From Salinivirgaceae bacterium (GTDB lineage Bacteria > Bacteroidota > Bacteroidia > Bacteroidales > SZUA-534): a stretch of DNA of 45,888 nucleotides. The notes under the pieces were generated by a model. The model was not told the DNA's origin. It was given only the letters and a program-made list of their open reading frames with translations, and ran no database searches. The position numbers and the translations under genes were made by a program. The stretch spans positions 1-45,888 of the forward strand of contig JAUXEM010000007.1 in the NCBI GenBank assembly GCA_030620515.1, in the 5' to 3' direction. This document shows positions 20,299 through 31,196 of the stretch, one piece after another (the first letter of the stretch is position 1; each line of letters opens with the position of its first letter).

Positions 20299-21162
20299 CT
20301 ACCCTTTAATTTCGTCAAATCCTTTGCCGTATGCTCCCATAACAGCTCCCTGCGAAATAAATGCATTAGGATCAACTTCTTTTACTATTCGGTTTATTCG
20401 ATGTGCTTCATGTTTGCGTACAACAGTAAGTATTACTTTTGTATGGCTTTTGCAGTACCAACCTTCACCGTCTATTAATGTAATTCCTCTATCTAGTTCT
20501 GATGCTATTTTGGATGCAATCTTTTCATGGTTTTTTGAGAAAATCATAATTTGAACCGATTGTTTTGAGCCATTTAATATTAGATCTATTGTATAGGCTA
20601 CTACACCCATGCAAACAAAACCGTAAACAAGTTTCTCCATGCTTTCAAATAAAAAGTACGATGCACCAATTATAAATACATCGCAATAGAGAATTATTTT
20701 GCCTGGACTAATATTTTTATACTTGTTTATAATCATGGCAATAATATCGGTACCACCGGTACTGCCTCCTTGCGAAAAAACAATGCCAACACCTGCACCA
20801 CCTAGCAAACCACCAAGAACTGTTGCCATAAAACCTTCGGTTATTATGGGTTCGGTAATGAATTTTTGCTGTATTGACAAAAAGAATGAAACAAGAACAA
20901 CACTATAAATGGTTTTTATACCAAAATTACGACCAAGCATTTTTATAGACACTAGAATAAGCAAAGCATTAATACCCAAATAACTGTAGCCTGCCGGCAT
21001 GCCAGTGGCATAGAAAATGAATGCTGCCGCACCACTTACTCCACCACCAACAATTTCTCCAGGAATTAAAAAGGCAGTCCACCCCAATGCATGTAGAAAT
21101 AGTCCTAGCGTAATAATCAGATATACTCTGACTTCCTTAAATATTTTAGTTTTGTCTTTCAA
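20299..21162 (-). CDS. YitT family membrane protein (DUF161/DUF2179)
   Basis: FLIPGEIVGGGVSGAAAFIFYATGMPAG...GGLLGGAGVGIVFSQGGSTGGTDIIAMIINKYKNISPGKIILYCD; C-terminal GEGWYCKSHTKVILTVVRKHE. Confidence 0.93.
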   Translation of the reverse strand: MKDKTKIFKEVRVYLIITLGLFLHALGWTAFLIPGEIVGGGVSGAAAFIFYATGMPAGYSYLGINALLILVSIKMLGRNFGIKTIYSVVLVSFFLSIQQKFITEPIITEGFMATVLGGLLGGAGVGIVFSQGGSTGGTDIIAMIINKYKNISPGKIILYCDVFIIGASYFLFESMEKLVYGFVCMGVVAYTIDLILNGSKQSVQIMIFSKNHEKIASKIASELDRGITLIDGEGWYCKSHTKVILTVVRKHEAHRINRIVKEVDPNAFISQGAVMGAYGKGFDEIKG

Positions 21163-21218
21163 AATTGCTGTAATTTTAGATAATTTAACACAGTTAAAAA
21201 AATATTGTTCTTAACAAA

Positions 21219-21245
21219 AGCCTGTCATCAAAAAGGCGACAGGCT
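21219..21245 (-). terminator. Terminator downstream of leuS
   Basis: AGCCTGTC...GACAGGCT stem followed by TTTTGTT on the minus strand. Confidence 0.6.
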
Positions 21246-21312
21246 GATTATCAATGTGTAATAGTGTTTGCTGATTTATTAACAACTAGCAAAAGTTGTT
21301 AACTAATTAAGA

Positions 21313-24117
21313 TTATACTACAATATTTACAATTTTTCCAGGAACAACAATAACTTTTTTTGGTGTTTTTCCATCTAACCACTGTTGTGCTTTTTCATGT
21401 TCCATTGCTGCTTTTTCTATCTCATCTTTTGCTGCATTGGCAGCTAAATCAATTGTAAAACGTACCTTACCATTAAATGATATTGGGTAAGTTTTAGTAT
21501 TCTCCACCAATAAGCTTTCATCATAAGTTGGAAATTCAGCTTCGGTAATGCTTTTAGAATTTCCTAATATTGACCATAGTTCTTCAGCAATGTGCGGAGC
21601 AAATGGTGAAAGAATAATAGATAAAGAATTTAACACCTCAAGCTTATTACATTTAAGATCTGTAAGTTCGTTCACACAAATCATGAATGCACTAACCGAT
21701 GTATTGAATGAGAATTTTTCAATATCCTCTTTTATCTTTTTAATGGTTTTATAAATAACCTTTAATTCTGGTTCGCTGGCAGTATCGTTTGAAATACAGA
21801 TGTTTCCTTCAGTATCATGGAATAAACGCCATAGTTTTTTTAAGAAACGGTGCACTCCTTCTATTCCTGAAGTGTCCCATGGTTTTGAATCTTCAAGTGG
21901 TCCTAGGAACATTTCGTATAAGCGAAGAGTGTCAGCTCCATATTGTTCAATAATAGTATCTGGATTTACCACATTATACATCGATTTCGACATTTTCTCA
22001 ACAGCATTTCCACAAATATATTTGTCTCCCTCTAAAATAAATTCTGCATTTTTATATTCGGGCAACCAATTTTTAAATTTATCGGTATCTAATATGTCGT
22101 TATGTACAATGTTTACGTCAACGTGTATAGCTGTAGTGTTGTACTCTTTACGTAAATTATATGACACAAATTTACCTGCCTTGCCATCAGGCAGTTTAGT
22201 GTCTTTAATGCGATAAACAAAGCTTGAACGACCTTGAATCATTCCTTGATTAATAAGCTTTTTAAACGGTTCGTCTTTACAAACGATTCCTAGGTCGAAT
22301 AAAAACTTATTCCAAAAGCGGCTATATACAAGGTGGCCTGTGGCGTGTTCTGTTCCACCTATATAAAGATCAACATCTTGCCAGTAATTATTGGCTTCTT
22401 TAGATACTAATCCTTTTGAGTTTTTAGGATCCATGTAGCGAAGGTAATAAGCAGATGAGCCGGCAAAACCTGGCATAGTATTCAATTCAAAAGGGTGCCC
22501 ATCTTCTGTTTCCCATCCTTTTGCTCTACCCAATGGAGGTTGTCCGTCTTCGGTTGGTAAGTATTTATCTACTTCAGGAAGTTCCACCGGTAATTTATCT
22601 TCACTTACTACGTATGGTAAGCCATTTTTATAATATACAGGAAATGGTTCGCCCCAATAACGCTGGCGGCTAAATATTGCATCGCGTAAGCGGAAATTAA
22701 TTTTGCCAAATCCTAGTTTTTCGTTTTCAATATGTTTTATTATAGTTGAAATTGCTTCTTTAACATCAAGGTTATTTATGATGCCTGAGTTAATCATTTT
22801 CCCTTCTTTGGAATCATATGAATCTTCCCATGTTGCAGTGTCTGTGGCTTGGTCGCCATCTTTAACTACAACTTGAATAATAGGTAAATTGAAGTTCCTG
22901 GCAAATGCAAAATCACGGCTATCATGCCCTGGAACTGCCATAATTGCTCCTGTTCCATATCCCATTAATACATAGTCTGCAATCCAAATTTGAATTTCTT
23001 GTCCGTTAAGAGGATTGATACCATATGCACCTGTAAATTCACCAGTAATATTACTTACTTCGGCTATGCGTTCGCGTTCGGTACGGTTTTTTGCTCTATG
23101 AATATATTTTTCAATATTTTCTTTATTCTCAGGAGTGGTAATTTGTGCTACCAATTCATGTTCTGGGGCAATTACCATAAATGTTGCACCGTATAAAGTA
23201 TCGGGGCGGGTTGTAAATACCTCTATAATATCACTATAATTTTTTATTTTAAAGTTTACCGCTGCTCCTTCACTGCGCCCAATCCAATTTCGTTGTACTT
23301 CTTTTAAAGAATCGGACCAGTCAACAGTATTTAAACCATCTAATAATCGTTGAGCATAGGCAGAAACACGCAAACTCCATTGTTTCATTTTTCTCTGAAC
23401 AACAGGATAACCTCCTCGTACAGATACTCCTTCTTTCACTTCGTCGTTAGCAAGTACAGTTCCTAATTCTGAGCACCAGTTTACTTGCGTTTCAGCTAAA
23501 AATGCAATACGGTAATTTAAAAGCATTTCACGTTGCGCTTTCTCATTCCAACTATTCCATTCTTCAGCTATAAATGGTTCAACTTCGTTGCAAGCAGCAT
23601 CAACTTTAATATTTCCTTCTGTTGTAAAGACTTTAATTAGCGAATCAATGGGTTCAGCTTTTTGCAATGTGTTGTTAAAGTAATGATTAAACATTTGAAT
23701 AAATGCCCACTGTGTCCAATGATAATAATCGGGGTTACATGTACGAACTTCACGATTCCAGTCATATGAAAAACCAATTTTATCTAGCTGTTCTCGATAT
23801 CTTGTAATATTATTTTCAGTAGTAATAGCTGGGTGTTGCCCTGTTTGTATTGCGTATTGTTCAGCTGGTAATCCATATGCATCGTAACCCATTGGGTGTA
23901 AAACGTTGAATCCGTTTAAGCGTTTATAGCGGCTGTATATATCAGAAGCAATATAACCTAGCGGATGTCCAACGTGTAATCCGGCTCCTGAAGGATACGG
24001 AAACATGTCTAGCACATAATACTTTGGCTTCGATTCATTAACCTCTACTTTGTAGGTTTGATTTTTTTTCCAGTACGCTTGCCACTTTTTTTCAATTTCG
24101 CTGAAATTATATTCCAT
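21313..24117 (-). CDS. leuS: Leucine--tRNA ligase
   Basis: [23 protein letters not shown] (HIGH), [27 protein letters not shown] editing domain, [14 protein letters not shown] (KMSKS). Start at 24117 preferred over 24171. Confidence 0.97.
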   Translation of the reverse strand: MEYNFSEIEKKWQAYWKKNQTYKVEVNESKPKYYVLDMFPYPSGAGLHVGHPLGYIASDIYSRYKRLNGFNVLHPMGYDAYGLPAEQYAIQTGQHPAITTENNITRYREQLDKIGFSYDWNREVRTCNPDYYHWTQWAFIQMFNHYFNNTLQKAEPIDSLIKVFTTEGNIKVDAACNEVEPFIAEEWNSWNEKAQREMLLNYRIAFLAETQVNWCSELGTVLANDEVKEGVSVRGGYPVVQRKMKQWSLRVSAYAQRLLDGLNTVDWSDSLKEVQRNWIGRSEGAAVNFKIKNYSDIIEVFTTRPDTLYGATFMVIAPEHELVAQITTPENKENIEKYIHRAKNRTERERIAEVSNITGEFTGAYGINPLNGQEIQIWIADYVLMGYGTGAIMAVPGHDSRDFAFARNFNLPIIQVVVKDGDQATDTATWEDSYDSKEGKMINSGIINNLDVKEAISTIIKHIENEKLGFGKINFRLRDAIFSRQRYWGEPFPVYYKNGLPYVVSEDKLPVELPEVDKYLPTEDGQPPLGRAKGWETEDGHPFELNTMPGFAGSSAYYLRYMDPKNSKGLVSKEANNYWQDVDLYIGGTEHATGHLVYSRFWNKFLFDLGIVCKDEPFKKLINQGMIQGRSSFVYRIKDTKLPDGKAGKFVSYNLRKEYNTTAIHVDVNIVHNDILDTDKFKNWLPEYKNAEFILEGDKYICGNAVEKMSKSMYNVVNPDTIIEQYGADTLRLYEMFLGPLEDSKPWDTSGIEGVHRFLKKLWRLFHDTEGNICISNDTASEPELKVIYKTIKKIKEDIEKFSFNTSVSAFMICVNELTDLKCNKLEVLNSLSIILSPFAPHIAEELWSILGNSKSITEAEFPTYDESLLVENTKTYPISFNGKVRFTIDLAANAAKDEIEKAAMEHEKAQQWLDGKTPKKVIVVPGKIVNIVV
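22174..22194. repeat. Short palindromic repeat, family A, inside leuS
   Basis: ACCTGCCTTGCCATCAGGCAG; encodes KLPDGKAGK on the minus strand. Confidence 0.7.
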
Positions 24118-24365
24118 TTTATTTATTCTGTTAGTAATGAGAGCTCTGTTAATTAAATCACAATTTCTCAAATCTATTTAGGGGCGCAAAATTAGGAAAT
24201 TAATTTAGTACTGAAAAACATTGCTGTTAATGTTTATGAAACCAGCAATATTGTTGAGTAAAAACAAATTGATTCGTATATGTTTCATCAAAACAGATGG
24301 ACAGAAAGAAGAGTCACAAGCGTTTTGGCAAAAGGCAAATTAAAAAGAAATATATTTTGGATTAT

Positions 24366-24746
24366 TTAGTGACTTTGAATTGCATCTTCAATTGCATCTT
24401 TTAGTTCTTTAGCATTCCATGGTTTTGAGATAAACTTATGAAGTTGGCAATTTTCATAAGCATCTTGAACAACCTCATTTTCGCTATATCCTGAAACTAT
24501 CATTCTGTGGGGAGGTACATTAGGAAAAATCCCTTGAACAATCTTAAGGAATTCAACACCAGTCATTCCAGGCATTTTCTGATCGGTAATAATTACTTGA
24601 AAGGTTTCTTTTTTTAATATTTCCAATGCATCAATCGGAGATAATGCGGTAGTAATATTAAAATCACGCCTAAAGGTTGCTTTAAATAATTGAAGATTTA
24701 TTATTTCATCATCAACATAAAGTATTTTCGGTTTATTGTTTCCCAT
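24366..24746 (-). CDS. Single-domain response regulator
   Basis: ILYVDDEIINLQLFKATFRRDF...VIITDQKMPGMTGVEFL...MIVSGYSE...FISKPWNAKELKDAI; no output domain. Confidence 0.94.
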   Translation of the reverse strand: MGNNKPKILYVDDEIINLQLFKATFRRDFNITTALSPIDALEILKKETFQVIITDQKMPGMTGVEFLKIVQGIFPNVPPHRMIVSGYSENEVVQDAYENCQLHKFISKPWNAKELKDAIEDAIQSH

Positions 24747-24754
24747 TTTAAGAA

Positions 24755-26701
24755 TTAGTTTGCTAAAATTGGTATTTTAATAGTGAATTCAGTTCCTATT
24801 CCAATTTCACTATTCACATTAATAGTGCCATTGTGCTCTTTTATAATTCCAAAGGTAATAGATAATCCTAAACCTGTACCTTTTCCAACCTCTTTTGTTG
24901 TAAAAAAAGGATCAAATATTTTAGCTAAATCTTCTTTTTTTATACCAGTACCAGTATCTTTAATCATTATTCTAACACTGTTTTCAATTAAGATAGTACT
25001 AATAGTAATTTCTCCTTCATTTTTAATAGCATCAATAGCATTGTTTAGAATATTTATAAATACCTGGTTTAGCTTGCTAGGAAAGCATTTAAACGAAGGT
25101 ATCTTTCCAAGGTTTTTTGTGATTTCAATACGGTTTTTGTATTTATTACGCAGAAGCAGTAGAGCAGAGTCAATACCTTCGTGAATATTAGCAATTTGTT
25201 TCTCTTTTTTTTCTATTCTTGAGAAATTGCTTAAACCCTTTACTATTTCAGCTGTGCGTTCAACACCTGTTTGAATACCTTTTATTGTATTTGGTATTAT
25301 TTCAATTAATTCATGCAATTCGCAATCACTTATCTGTAGTTTAATATCCTTAGCCCATTTATCCTTATCAATTGTTTTATCGTTTATTTTACTTACAGTG
25401 TTTAATAATTTAATTAAATCCTGAAGATCGGTTTCAAGTATATTTGCTCCTGAATAAATAAAGTTTAGTGGGTTGTTTATCTCATGAGCAATACCCGCAG
25501 TTAATATACCAAGAGATGCCATTTTCTCTGATTGAATAAGTTGGGATTGGGTTTCTTTCAATTTTTCAATAATATGAGAAAGCTCTTCATTCTTAGATTG
25601 GAGTTCCCAATTTACTTCATCGGTTTTGTGTTTCTGTTGTTCTAGTTTGGCATTAGCCTTTCGTTTGCTTTTATAACTTCGGTAAACCGATATTACTAAA
25701 ATAATCATTAAGATAGCTATTGACAGAAACAAATAGACAACTTGTTTTTGACGTGATATTATTAATATTTGTTTATCTAGAATTTCATTTTTTCTTATTA
25801 TTTTAATATTCAAACTGTCAATGTTGCTTTCTTGTATTTCTAGGTTTTCTTTTCCAATTTCAAGGTCGTAATACTGATTCTGTATTTTATCTTGTTGCTT
25901 TAAATATAACCGAGATTGAATTTCCATAGAATCTTTTTGCTTTCGTAAGGAATGATTAATTACGATTATCTTTTTATTTAAATTATCTATTTCTTGTTTT
26001 TCTTCTAGCTTTTCATTTTCATAGTTGAGTAATAATTGTTCTTGTTGAGCTATGTTTTCTTGTTTTTTATTTAATTGCTCATTTGTTCTTTTAATAGTTT
26101 TATTTAATCTTTTCAACGAATCGGTCATAGCATTCATATCCTCTTGTATGTTATTTAGCGAATGTTGCGATTGTCTATACAGCTGAATTAAGTCAATTTC
26201 GGTTCCACCCAATAATAGTATTTCAGGATCAATGGAAAGGTTTTGATTTGTTAAATTTGCTTTGTTTATTTCGAAATGTATTTTACTTTTTTCAGCATCA
26301 TACAGATTTATCATTACCCATCTTTTATCGACATAGTTTTCACTAACTAGTAATATCGGACTCTTTTCAACGTATGGGTAAACCTTAGTTAGTAAATCTG
26401 AATAATCTTGTGAAATAAAAATAATATTCGTTGTTGATGGAATCTTAGCACTTGTGTTATTTGTAATTTTAATTGATTTCCTTTTTATTTGAGTTTCTTC
26501 GGAAAGTATCTTAAAAATGGATAGTAAATTAATATCATTACCAATTAAATGTATATGTAAGCTGTCAATGCCTTGCTCGTTAGGCCATGTTACATATTTA
26601 GCCAAATTTACAATGTAGGCTCCAGTAATTTCAGCCCTATTTACTTGTGCCGAAATAGGAGTAAGAATAAATAATAGTATAATAATTAAGAAAGTTTTCA
26701 T
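24755..26701 (-). CDS. Sensor histidine kinase with N-terminal YfiR/DUF4154-like domain
   Basis: N-terminus ITGAYIVNLAKYVTWP...IHLIGND...IIFIS; long coiled coil; TM VVYLFLSIAILMIILVISV; H-box GILTAGIAHEINNPLNFI; N/G boxes NILNNAIDAI, DTGTGIKKEDLAKIFDPFFTTKEVGKGTGLGLSI. Confidence 0.9.
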   Translation of the reverse strand: MKTFLIIILLFILTPISAQVNRAEITGAYIVNLAKYVTWPNEQGIDSLHIHLIGNDINLLSIFKILSEETQIKRKSIKITNNTSAKIPSTTNIIFISQDYSDLLTKVYPYVEKSPILLVSENYVDKRWVMINLYDAEKSKIHFEINKANLTNQNLSIDPEILLLGGTEIDLIQLYRQSQHSLNNIQEDMNAMTDSLKRLNKTIKRTNEQLNKKQENIAQQEQLLLNYENEKLEEKQEIDNLNKKIIVINHSLRKQKDSMEIQSRLYLKQQDKIQNQYYDLEIGKENLEIQESNIDSLNIKIIRKNEILDKQILIISRQKQVVYLFLSIAILMIILVISVYRSYKSKRKANAKLEQQKHKTDEVNWELQSKNEELSHIIEKLKETQSQLIQSEKMASLGILTAGIAHEINNPLNFIYSGANILETDLQDLIKLLNTVSKINDKTIDKDKWAKDIKLQISDCELHELIEIIPNTIKGIQTGVERTAEIVKGLSNFSRIEKKEKQIANIHEGIDSALLLLRNKYKNRIEITKNLGKIPSFKCFPSKLNQVFINILNNAIDAIKNEGEITISTILIENSVRIMIKDTGTGIKKEDLAKIFDPFFTTKEVGKGTGLGLSITFGIIKEHNGTINVNSEIGIGTEFTIKIPILAN

Positions 26702-26903
26702 ATAATGCAATTATAAAACTACAAAATATTTTTAATGATTGTGCTAAAAAGTAGTGGTTTTTATTACCATAAGTTATGGTAATAGTTCGTTAATATTTTG
26801 TAATTAACAGATAAAGAGAGTGTTATTAAGAAATTTCATTGCCCTCTAATGTGCAAAAAAATTAGGGTGTTGATTTCATCTCCCTACCTGCTCGAATAAG
26901 TCA

Positions 26904-26920
26904 GCCTGACGGCAGGCAGG
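26904..26920. repeat. Short palindromic repeat, family A (intergenic)
   Basis: GCCTGACGGCAGGCAGG = reverse complement of CCTGCCTGCCGTCAGGC. Confidence 0.65.
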
Positions 26921-27207
26921 ACGTGCTCATACCTGTATGCTGCCATGACAGGTCTTAAAATCTAACGATTTATTTTTATGGTATAACTATAGTAAATTCA
27001 GTAAAAAATAGTATTTCAGCTTCTGATAGAGTAAGCAAGCTGTCATTTTCAAATAATTATTAATGCTTTTTCGTAAAAACCAAAGGGTTACAGCAGTTGT
27101 GGCAGCAGTCTGAAAATTAATTACCCACCAGTGTTATGCTAATCGTAATGAGTTACAAAAAATTACTATTTTCGTAAAATATTTTAAAAAACTTATTGAC
27201 ATTAGGA

Positions 27208-28002
27208 ATGGATTTTATAGGAAAAACATTTTGGATTACGGGAGCAGCTTCAGGAATGGGACGATCCGTTTCTTTGGCTTTAGCTGAATATAATACACAT
27301 ATTGTTATATCAGATAGAGATGCTGAAGGACTACAGGATACTGCAAAAGAGATTGAGTTACTTGGTAGTTCAGTTCGTACTGAACATTTAGACATGTTAG
27401 ATACAGAGTCTATAATTACTACAGCTCAGAAAGTTATTCAGGATGGAGCGAAAATTTCTGGCTTATACCATTTTGCTGGCATTAGCCAACGTTCGTTTGT
27501 GGCTGAAACACCACTTGAAAATGATAGGAAGATAATGGAGATAAACTTTTTTGGTGTTGTGGCATTAACTAAAGCAGTTTTGCCTCATATGATTGAAAAT
27601 GGCGGAGGACAGTTTGCTGTAGCATCAAGTTTGGTTGGAAAATTTGGATTCCCATACCGATCAGCATATTCAGCATCTAAACACGCTTTGCATGGTTTTT
27701 TCGAAAGCTTATTTGCCGAGAATTACAAGAAGAATATTACAGTGTCGATGTTAATTGGAGGGAGAATTCAAACAAATATATCGAAATTTGCCATTAATAA
27801 AGATGGCAACGAACATGGTAAAATAGATGCTGGGCAAGCAAACGGTATTAGTGTTGAAAAAGCAGCAAAACAAATATTAAAAGGTTTAAGAAGAAATAGA
27901 CGAGAAATACTTGTTGGAGGTAGTGAATTAATTATTCTTAAAATAAAACGTTTTTTACCTGGAATACACGCTAAAATTGTACGTAAGATAAATCCTATGT
28001 AA
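27208..28002 (+). CDS. SDR family NAD(P)-dependent oxidoreductase
   Basis: FWITGAASGMGRSVSLALAEY, NFFGVVALTKAVLPHM, YRSAYSASKHALHGF (YxxxK). ATG at 27208 preferred over TTG at 27196. Confidence 0.93.
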   Translation: MDFIGKTFWITGAASGMGRSVSLALAEYNTHIVISDRDAEGLQDTAKEIELLGSSVRTEHLDMLDTESIITTAQKVIQDGAKISGLYHFAGISQRSFVAETPLENDRKIMEINFFGVVALTKAVLPHMIENGGGQFAVASSLVGKFGFPYRSAYSASKHALHGFFESLFAENYKKNITVSMLIGGRIQTNISKFAINKDGNEHGKIDAGQANGISVEKAAKQILKGLRRNRREILVGGSELIILKIKRFLPGIHAKIVRKINPM

Positions 28003-28067
28003 TTTTGCATTTTTAATGTGGTTATATATAGAATTGAATAAAGAGTAAGCTAATAACAATATTTACT

Positions 28068-29132
28068 ATGGCAAAAAGAATTAATGGCATACAGCAATTA
28101 GGAGTGGGTGTTACCAACGTACAAGATGGTTTTGATTGGTACAGTACTCGTTTTGGAATGGATGTAAAAATGTTTGAAGAGGCTGCAACTGCCGAATTAA
28201 TGTTAGTACATACCGAAGGCAAACCACGCGAACGTCATGCAATTTTGGCTTTAAACATGCAAGGTGGTGGTGGTTTTGAAATATGGCAGCATACTGGTAA
28301 AACTCCAGAGCTTCCTAAATTTGATTTGCAAATTGGTGATTTAGGTATATGTATTGGTAAAATTAAATCGTCTAATCTGAAAGAAACGTATCTGCAGTTT
28401 CAGAAAGATAATATTGAAATTTTAAGTCAAATTGCGAAAGATCCGGTGGGGAACGAGCATTTTTATCTAAAAGATACTTATGGCAATATTTGGGATGTGG
28501 TTTACGACAAGTATGTTTTAAAGAAAAAGAACCTTGTTAATGGAGGCATTTATGGAGCTGTAATTGGTGTAAAAAACATGGAAGAGAGCCTTAAGGTTTA
28601 TCAAGATATTTTAGGTTATGATAAAGTGGTTTTTGATAAAGAAGATGTTTTTAGTGATTGGGCTGGAGTTCCGGGGTGCGATAATAGATACCGTAGAGTA
28701 AAATTAGCACACTCAAAGAAAAGAAATGGTGCTTTTTCACCATTGTTTGGACCTAGCCAAATTGAACTTGTACAAGTACTAGACCGTGAACCACGTGATT
28801 TGTTTGAAGGAAGAATTTGGGGTGACCCCGGTTTTATTCATTTGTGTTTTGATATAAACGGAATGGATGAATTACGCGAAGAGGTTAAAGGAAAGGGATT
28901 CCCATTTACGGTGGATAGCGCTAAAGCAATGAGCACATTTGATATGGGTGAGGCTGCTGGTAGTTTCTCATATATTCAGGCTCCTGAAGGAACGCTTATT
29001 GAGTTTGTTGAAACCCATAAAATACCATTATTGAAAAAACTTGGATGGTATCTGGATTTAACTAAACGTAAAGAGGAGCCATTACCAGGATGGATGTTTA
29101 ACATGTTTAGCTTGATGCGTGTGAAAAAATAA
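28068..29132 (+). CDS. Two-domain VOC (glyoxalase/dioxygenase superfamily) protein
   Basis: INGIQQLGVGVTNVQDGFDWYSTRFGMDV...NEHFYLKDTYGNIWDVV and second domain GAVIGVKNMEESLKVYQDILGYD...FSYIQAPEGTLIEFVE. Confidence 0.85.
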   Translation: MAKRINGIQQLGVGVTNVQDGFDWYSTRFGMDVKMFEEAATAELMLVHTEGKPRERHAILALNMQGGGGFEIWQHTGKTPELPKFDLQIGDLGICIGKIKSSNLKETYLQFQKDNIEILSQIAKDPVGNEHFYLKDTYGNIWDVVYDKYVLKKKNLVNGGIYGAVIGVKNMEESLKVYQDILGYDKVVFDKEDVFSDWAGVPGCDNRYRRVKLAHSKKRNGAFSPLFGPSQIELVQVLDREPRDLFEGRIWGDPGFIHLCFDINGMDELREEVKGKGFPFTVDSAKAMSTFDMGEAAGSFSYIQAPEGTLIEFVETHKIPLLKKLGWYLDLTKRKEEPLPGWMFNMFSLMRVKK

Positions 29133-29291
29133 AAATATTAGATCGGCACAAGTGTCAAGGTATTAAACCCACAATGTGGGAATAAAAAAGTAAATGTTTA
29201 ATTGATTAATGTGCGGTAAATAGCACTTATTCAACCCTTTATGACTTTGCTTTTACAAGTTGGGTTAAAATATAAGTTTGAAGTGAAGAAT

Positions 29292-29326
29292 AAAAAAAGG
29301 GTGATTGTAAAAATCACCCTTTTTTT
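29292..29326. terminator. Bidirectional terminator
   Basis: AAAAAAAGGGTGATTgtaaaAATCACCCTTTTTTT. Confidence 0.85.
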
Positions 29327-29476
29327 ATTTCCTTAAATATGCAAGTTACGGTGTGAGTTGCTTGCCTGTTTGGCAGCCATGTTGATTAAACGAGAGCCAT
29401 TGAAAAAGTACTCACGCTGTGATTATCAAACTTTTAACTTTAACAGTTGCGGTATCAAAGTATTTATAAGCAATAA

Positions 29477-30109
29477 TTATACTGCTGTTTTTCTAGTTTT
29501 CTTTTGAAAAGGGAATTTTTTAATTTCCAATCCTCCTTTTTCTGTAGCTTTAATCCAAGGTTTTCCTACTTTTAAGAATTCCCTACCTGCTAAATCGTTA
29601 ATAATAATAGCAGCCATCATATACCATGCATTCAGCGCGCAAAAAATAAGCACAACTGCTGCTACTTTAGTTAACATTGGAAATCCAAAATGAGCTAGGT
29701 CTAAAAGCACAAAGCCAATAATTACCGATGTGAATGTTGTAGCCATAGCTGTGTGCACAAACATAGAGCCGAACCAAAATATAATACTTAATAAGGTCCA
29801 TGCTACTAGGTAAAAACCAACATCGGTACCCGATGATGTATAAATACCATAATGATTAAGCATCCACATAATGCCTAAACCAATCCAGAATGCGCCATAA
29901 CTTGTAAAAGCAGCAAAGCCAAAGTTATTACCCATTTTTTGTTCCATAAAACCTGCTATAAGTTGAGCAAGTCCGCCAAAAATAATACCCATTGCAAGAA
30001 CAGGACCTAAACCACAAAATCCTAAGTTATGAATTTGCAGTAATAATGTAGTTAATCCAAATCCTGCTAATCCAACTACGGCAGGGTTACCTAATTTTTT
30101 ATTTTCCAT
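29477..30109 (-). CDS. GPR1/FUN34/YaaH family acetate transporter (SatP-like)
   Basis: LGNPAVVGLAGFGLTTLLLQIHNLG...GGLAQLIAGFMEQKMGNNFGFAAFTSYGAFWIGLG, ~6 TM. Confidence 0.93.
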   Translation of the reverse strand: MENKKLGNPAVVGLAGFGLTTLLLQIHNLGFCGLGPVLAMGIIFGGLAQLIAGFMEQKMGNNFGFAAFTSYGAFWIGLGIMWMLNHYGIYTSSGTDVGFYLVAWTLLSIIFWFGSMFVHTAMATTFTSVIIGFVLLDLAHFGFPMLTKVAAVVLIFCALNAWYMMAAIIINDLAGREFLKVGKPWIKATEKGGLEIKKFPFQKKTRKTAV

Positions 30110-30470
30110 TGTAATATTAATTTTTTAGAGGCGGCAAAAGTACTATTTATAGGCAGAGTACAAGAGTAAAATACAATAATTAAATAAGTTTTTTAACAGT
30201 TTTTTTCAGTACTAACGTTTGTATAGCAATTATTTTGTAATTGTGTTTAATTTTTCTTGCAGCCTAAATTGCGCAAGTCGCAGTTCAACTATGTTGTGAA
30301 TGAGTATATTGTGCCGTTTTGTTATTGCCTAAGCAAGCGAAGTCGCGCCGCAACTAACTCTCTTATCTGCTAAATGTTATGTATTTTACTTGAGGATATA
30401 TGGTGTAAAAACAAAACAATTTAATGTCGTTTTAAATTCAACAAAAAAAGTTACTTTTGCTGCCAGCATT

Positions 30471-30542
30471 GGCCCCATAGTTCAATGGATAGAATTTAAG
30501 ATTCCGGTTCTTAAGATCTGGGTTCGAATCCCGGTGGGGTCA
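30471..30542 (+). tRNA. tRNA-Arg (anticodon CCG)
   Basis: Acceptor GGCCCCA/TGGGGTC; D arm GTTCAATGGATAGAAT; anticodon arm TAAGA-TTCCGGT-TCTTA; T arm CTGGG-TTCGAAT-CCCGG; no encoded CCA. Confidence 0.93.
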
Positions 30543-30549
30543 CAATAGT

Positions 30550-30596
30550 GTTACTAAAAAGCCATTCCAAAAATTCGGAATGGCTTTTTTAGTAAC
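30550..30596 (+). terminator. Terminator after tRNA-Arg
   Basis: GTTACTAAAAAGCCATTCC aaaaattc GGAATGGCTTTTTTAGTAAC. Confidence 0.85.
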
Positions 30597-30750
30597 TAAT
30601 ATACTTTACCATATAGTTGAATTTTGTTATTATCAGTATAGTGTTTTATCTATGAAATAAACTATAAACTAGATATTTATACTATTCATTTTTTATACTT
30701 ATAAAAAAAACACTATATTTATTAGTAAATAATACCAAGAGGTGTCATTT

Positions 30751-31131
30751 ATGAACTTTAGCAAAATAACAGATTATGCTCTACGAATTTTAAGCCACAT
30801 TGCTAAAGATTCCGAAAAAGTATATTGGGCTAATGATTTCTGCTGCAAACTTGATATTCCGTTTAGGTATTTAAGAAAGTTACTCACTATTCTTTCCAAA
30901 GTAGATTTATTATACAATCCCCAAGAGAAAGTCAGAGGTTATCAACTAAGTAGAAATCCCAACTCTATTCAATTCATATATATTGTAAAAGCTACAGGCG
31001 ATGACATAATTGAACAAAAATGTTTTTTTGGTTATCAGCAATGTCCATTAAACAATCCATGTGGCATGTATTATAAATGGAAAAAAATATCAAAGGGTCT
31101 TATTAGCACTCTTGAATCGACAAATTCATAG
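30751..31131 (+). CDS. Rrf2 family transcriptional regulator (candidate Fe-S/NO-responsive)
   Basis: MNFSKITDYALRILSHIAKDSEKVYWANDFCCKLDIPFRYLRKLLTIL; C-terminal C-x6-C-x5-C (CFFGYQQCPLNNPC). Confidence 0.85.
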   Translation: MNFSKITDYALRILSHIAKDSEKVYWANDFCCKLDIPFRYLRKLLTILSKVDLLYNPQEKVRGYQLSRNPNSIQFIYIVKATGDDIIEQKCFFGYQQCPLNNPCGMYYKWKKISKGLISTLESTNS

Positions 31132-31196
31132 GAGCTTATTATAAAACTAAAACAACAGATATAAATAATTATTTATTCACTTAAAAACGAAAAAAT

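Noticed and set aside
21800-22216. 138-aa plus-strand ORF antisense to leuS
   Set aside because: Lies opposite confident leuS coding sequence; no independent evidence.
24783-25184. 133-aa plus-strand ORF opposite the histidine kinase
   Set aside because: Antisense of the conserved HATPase region; spurious.
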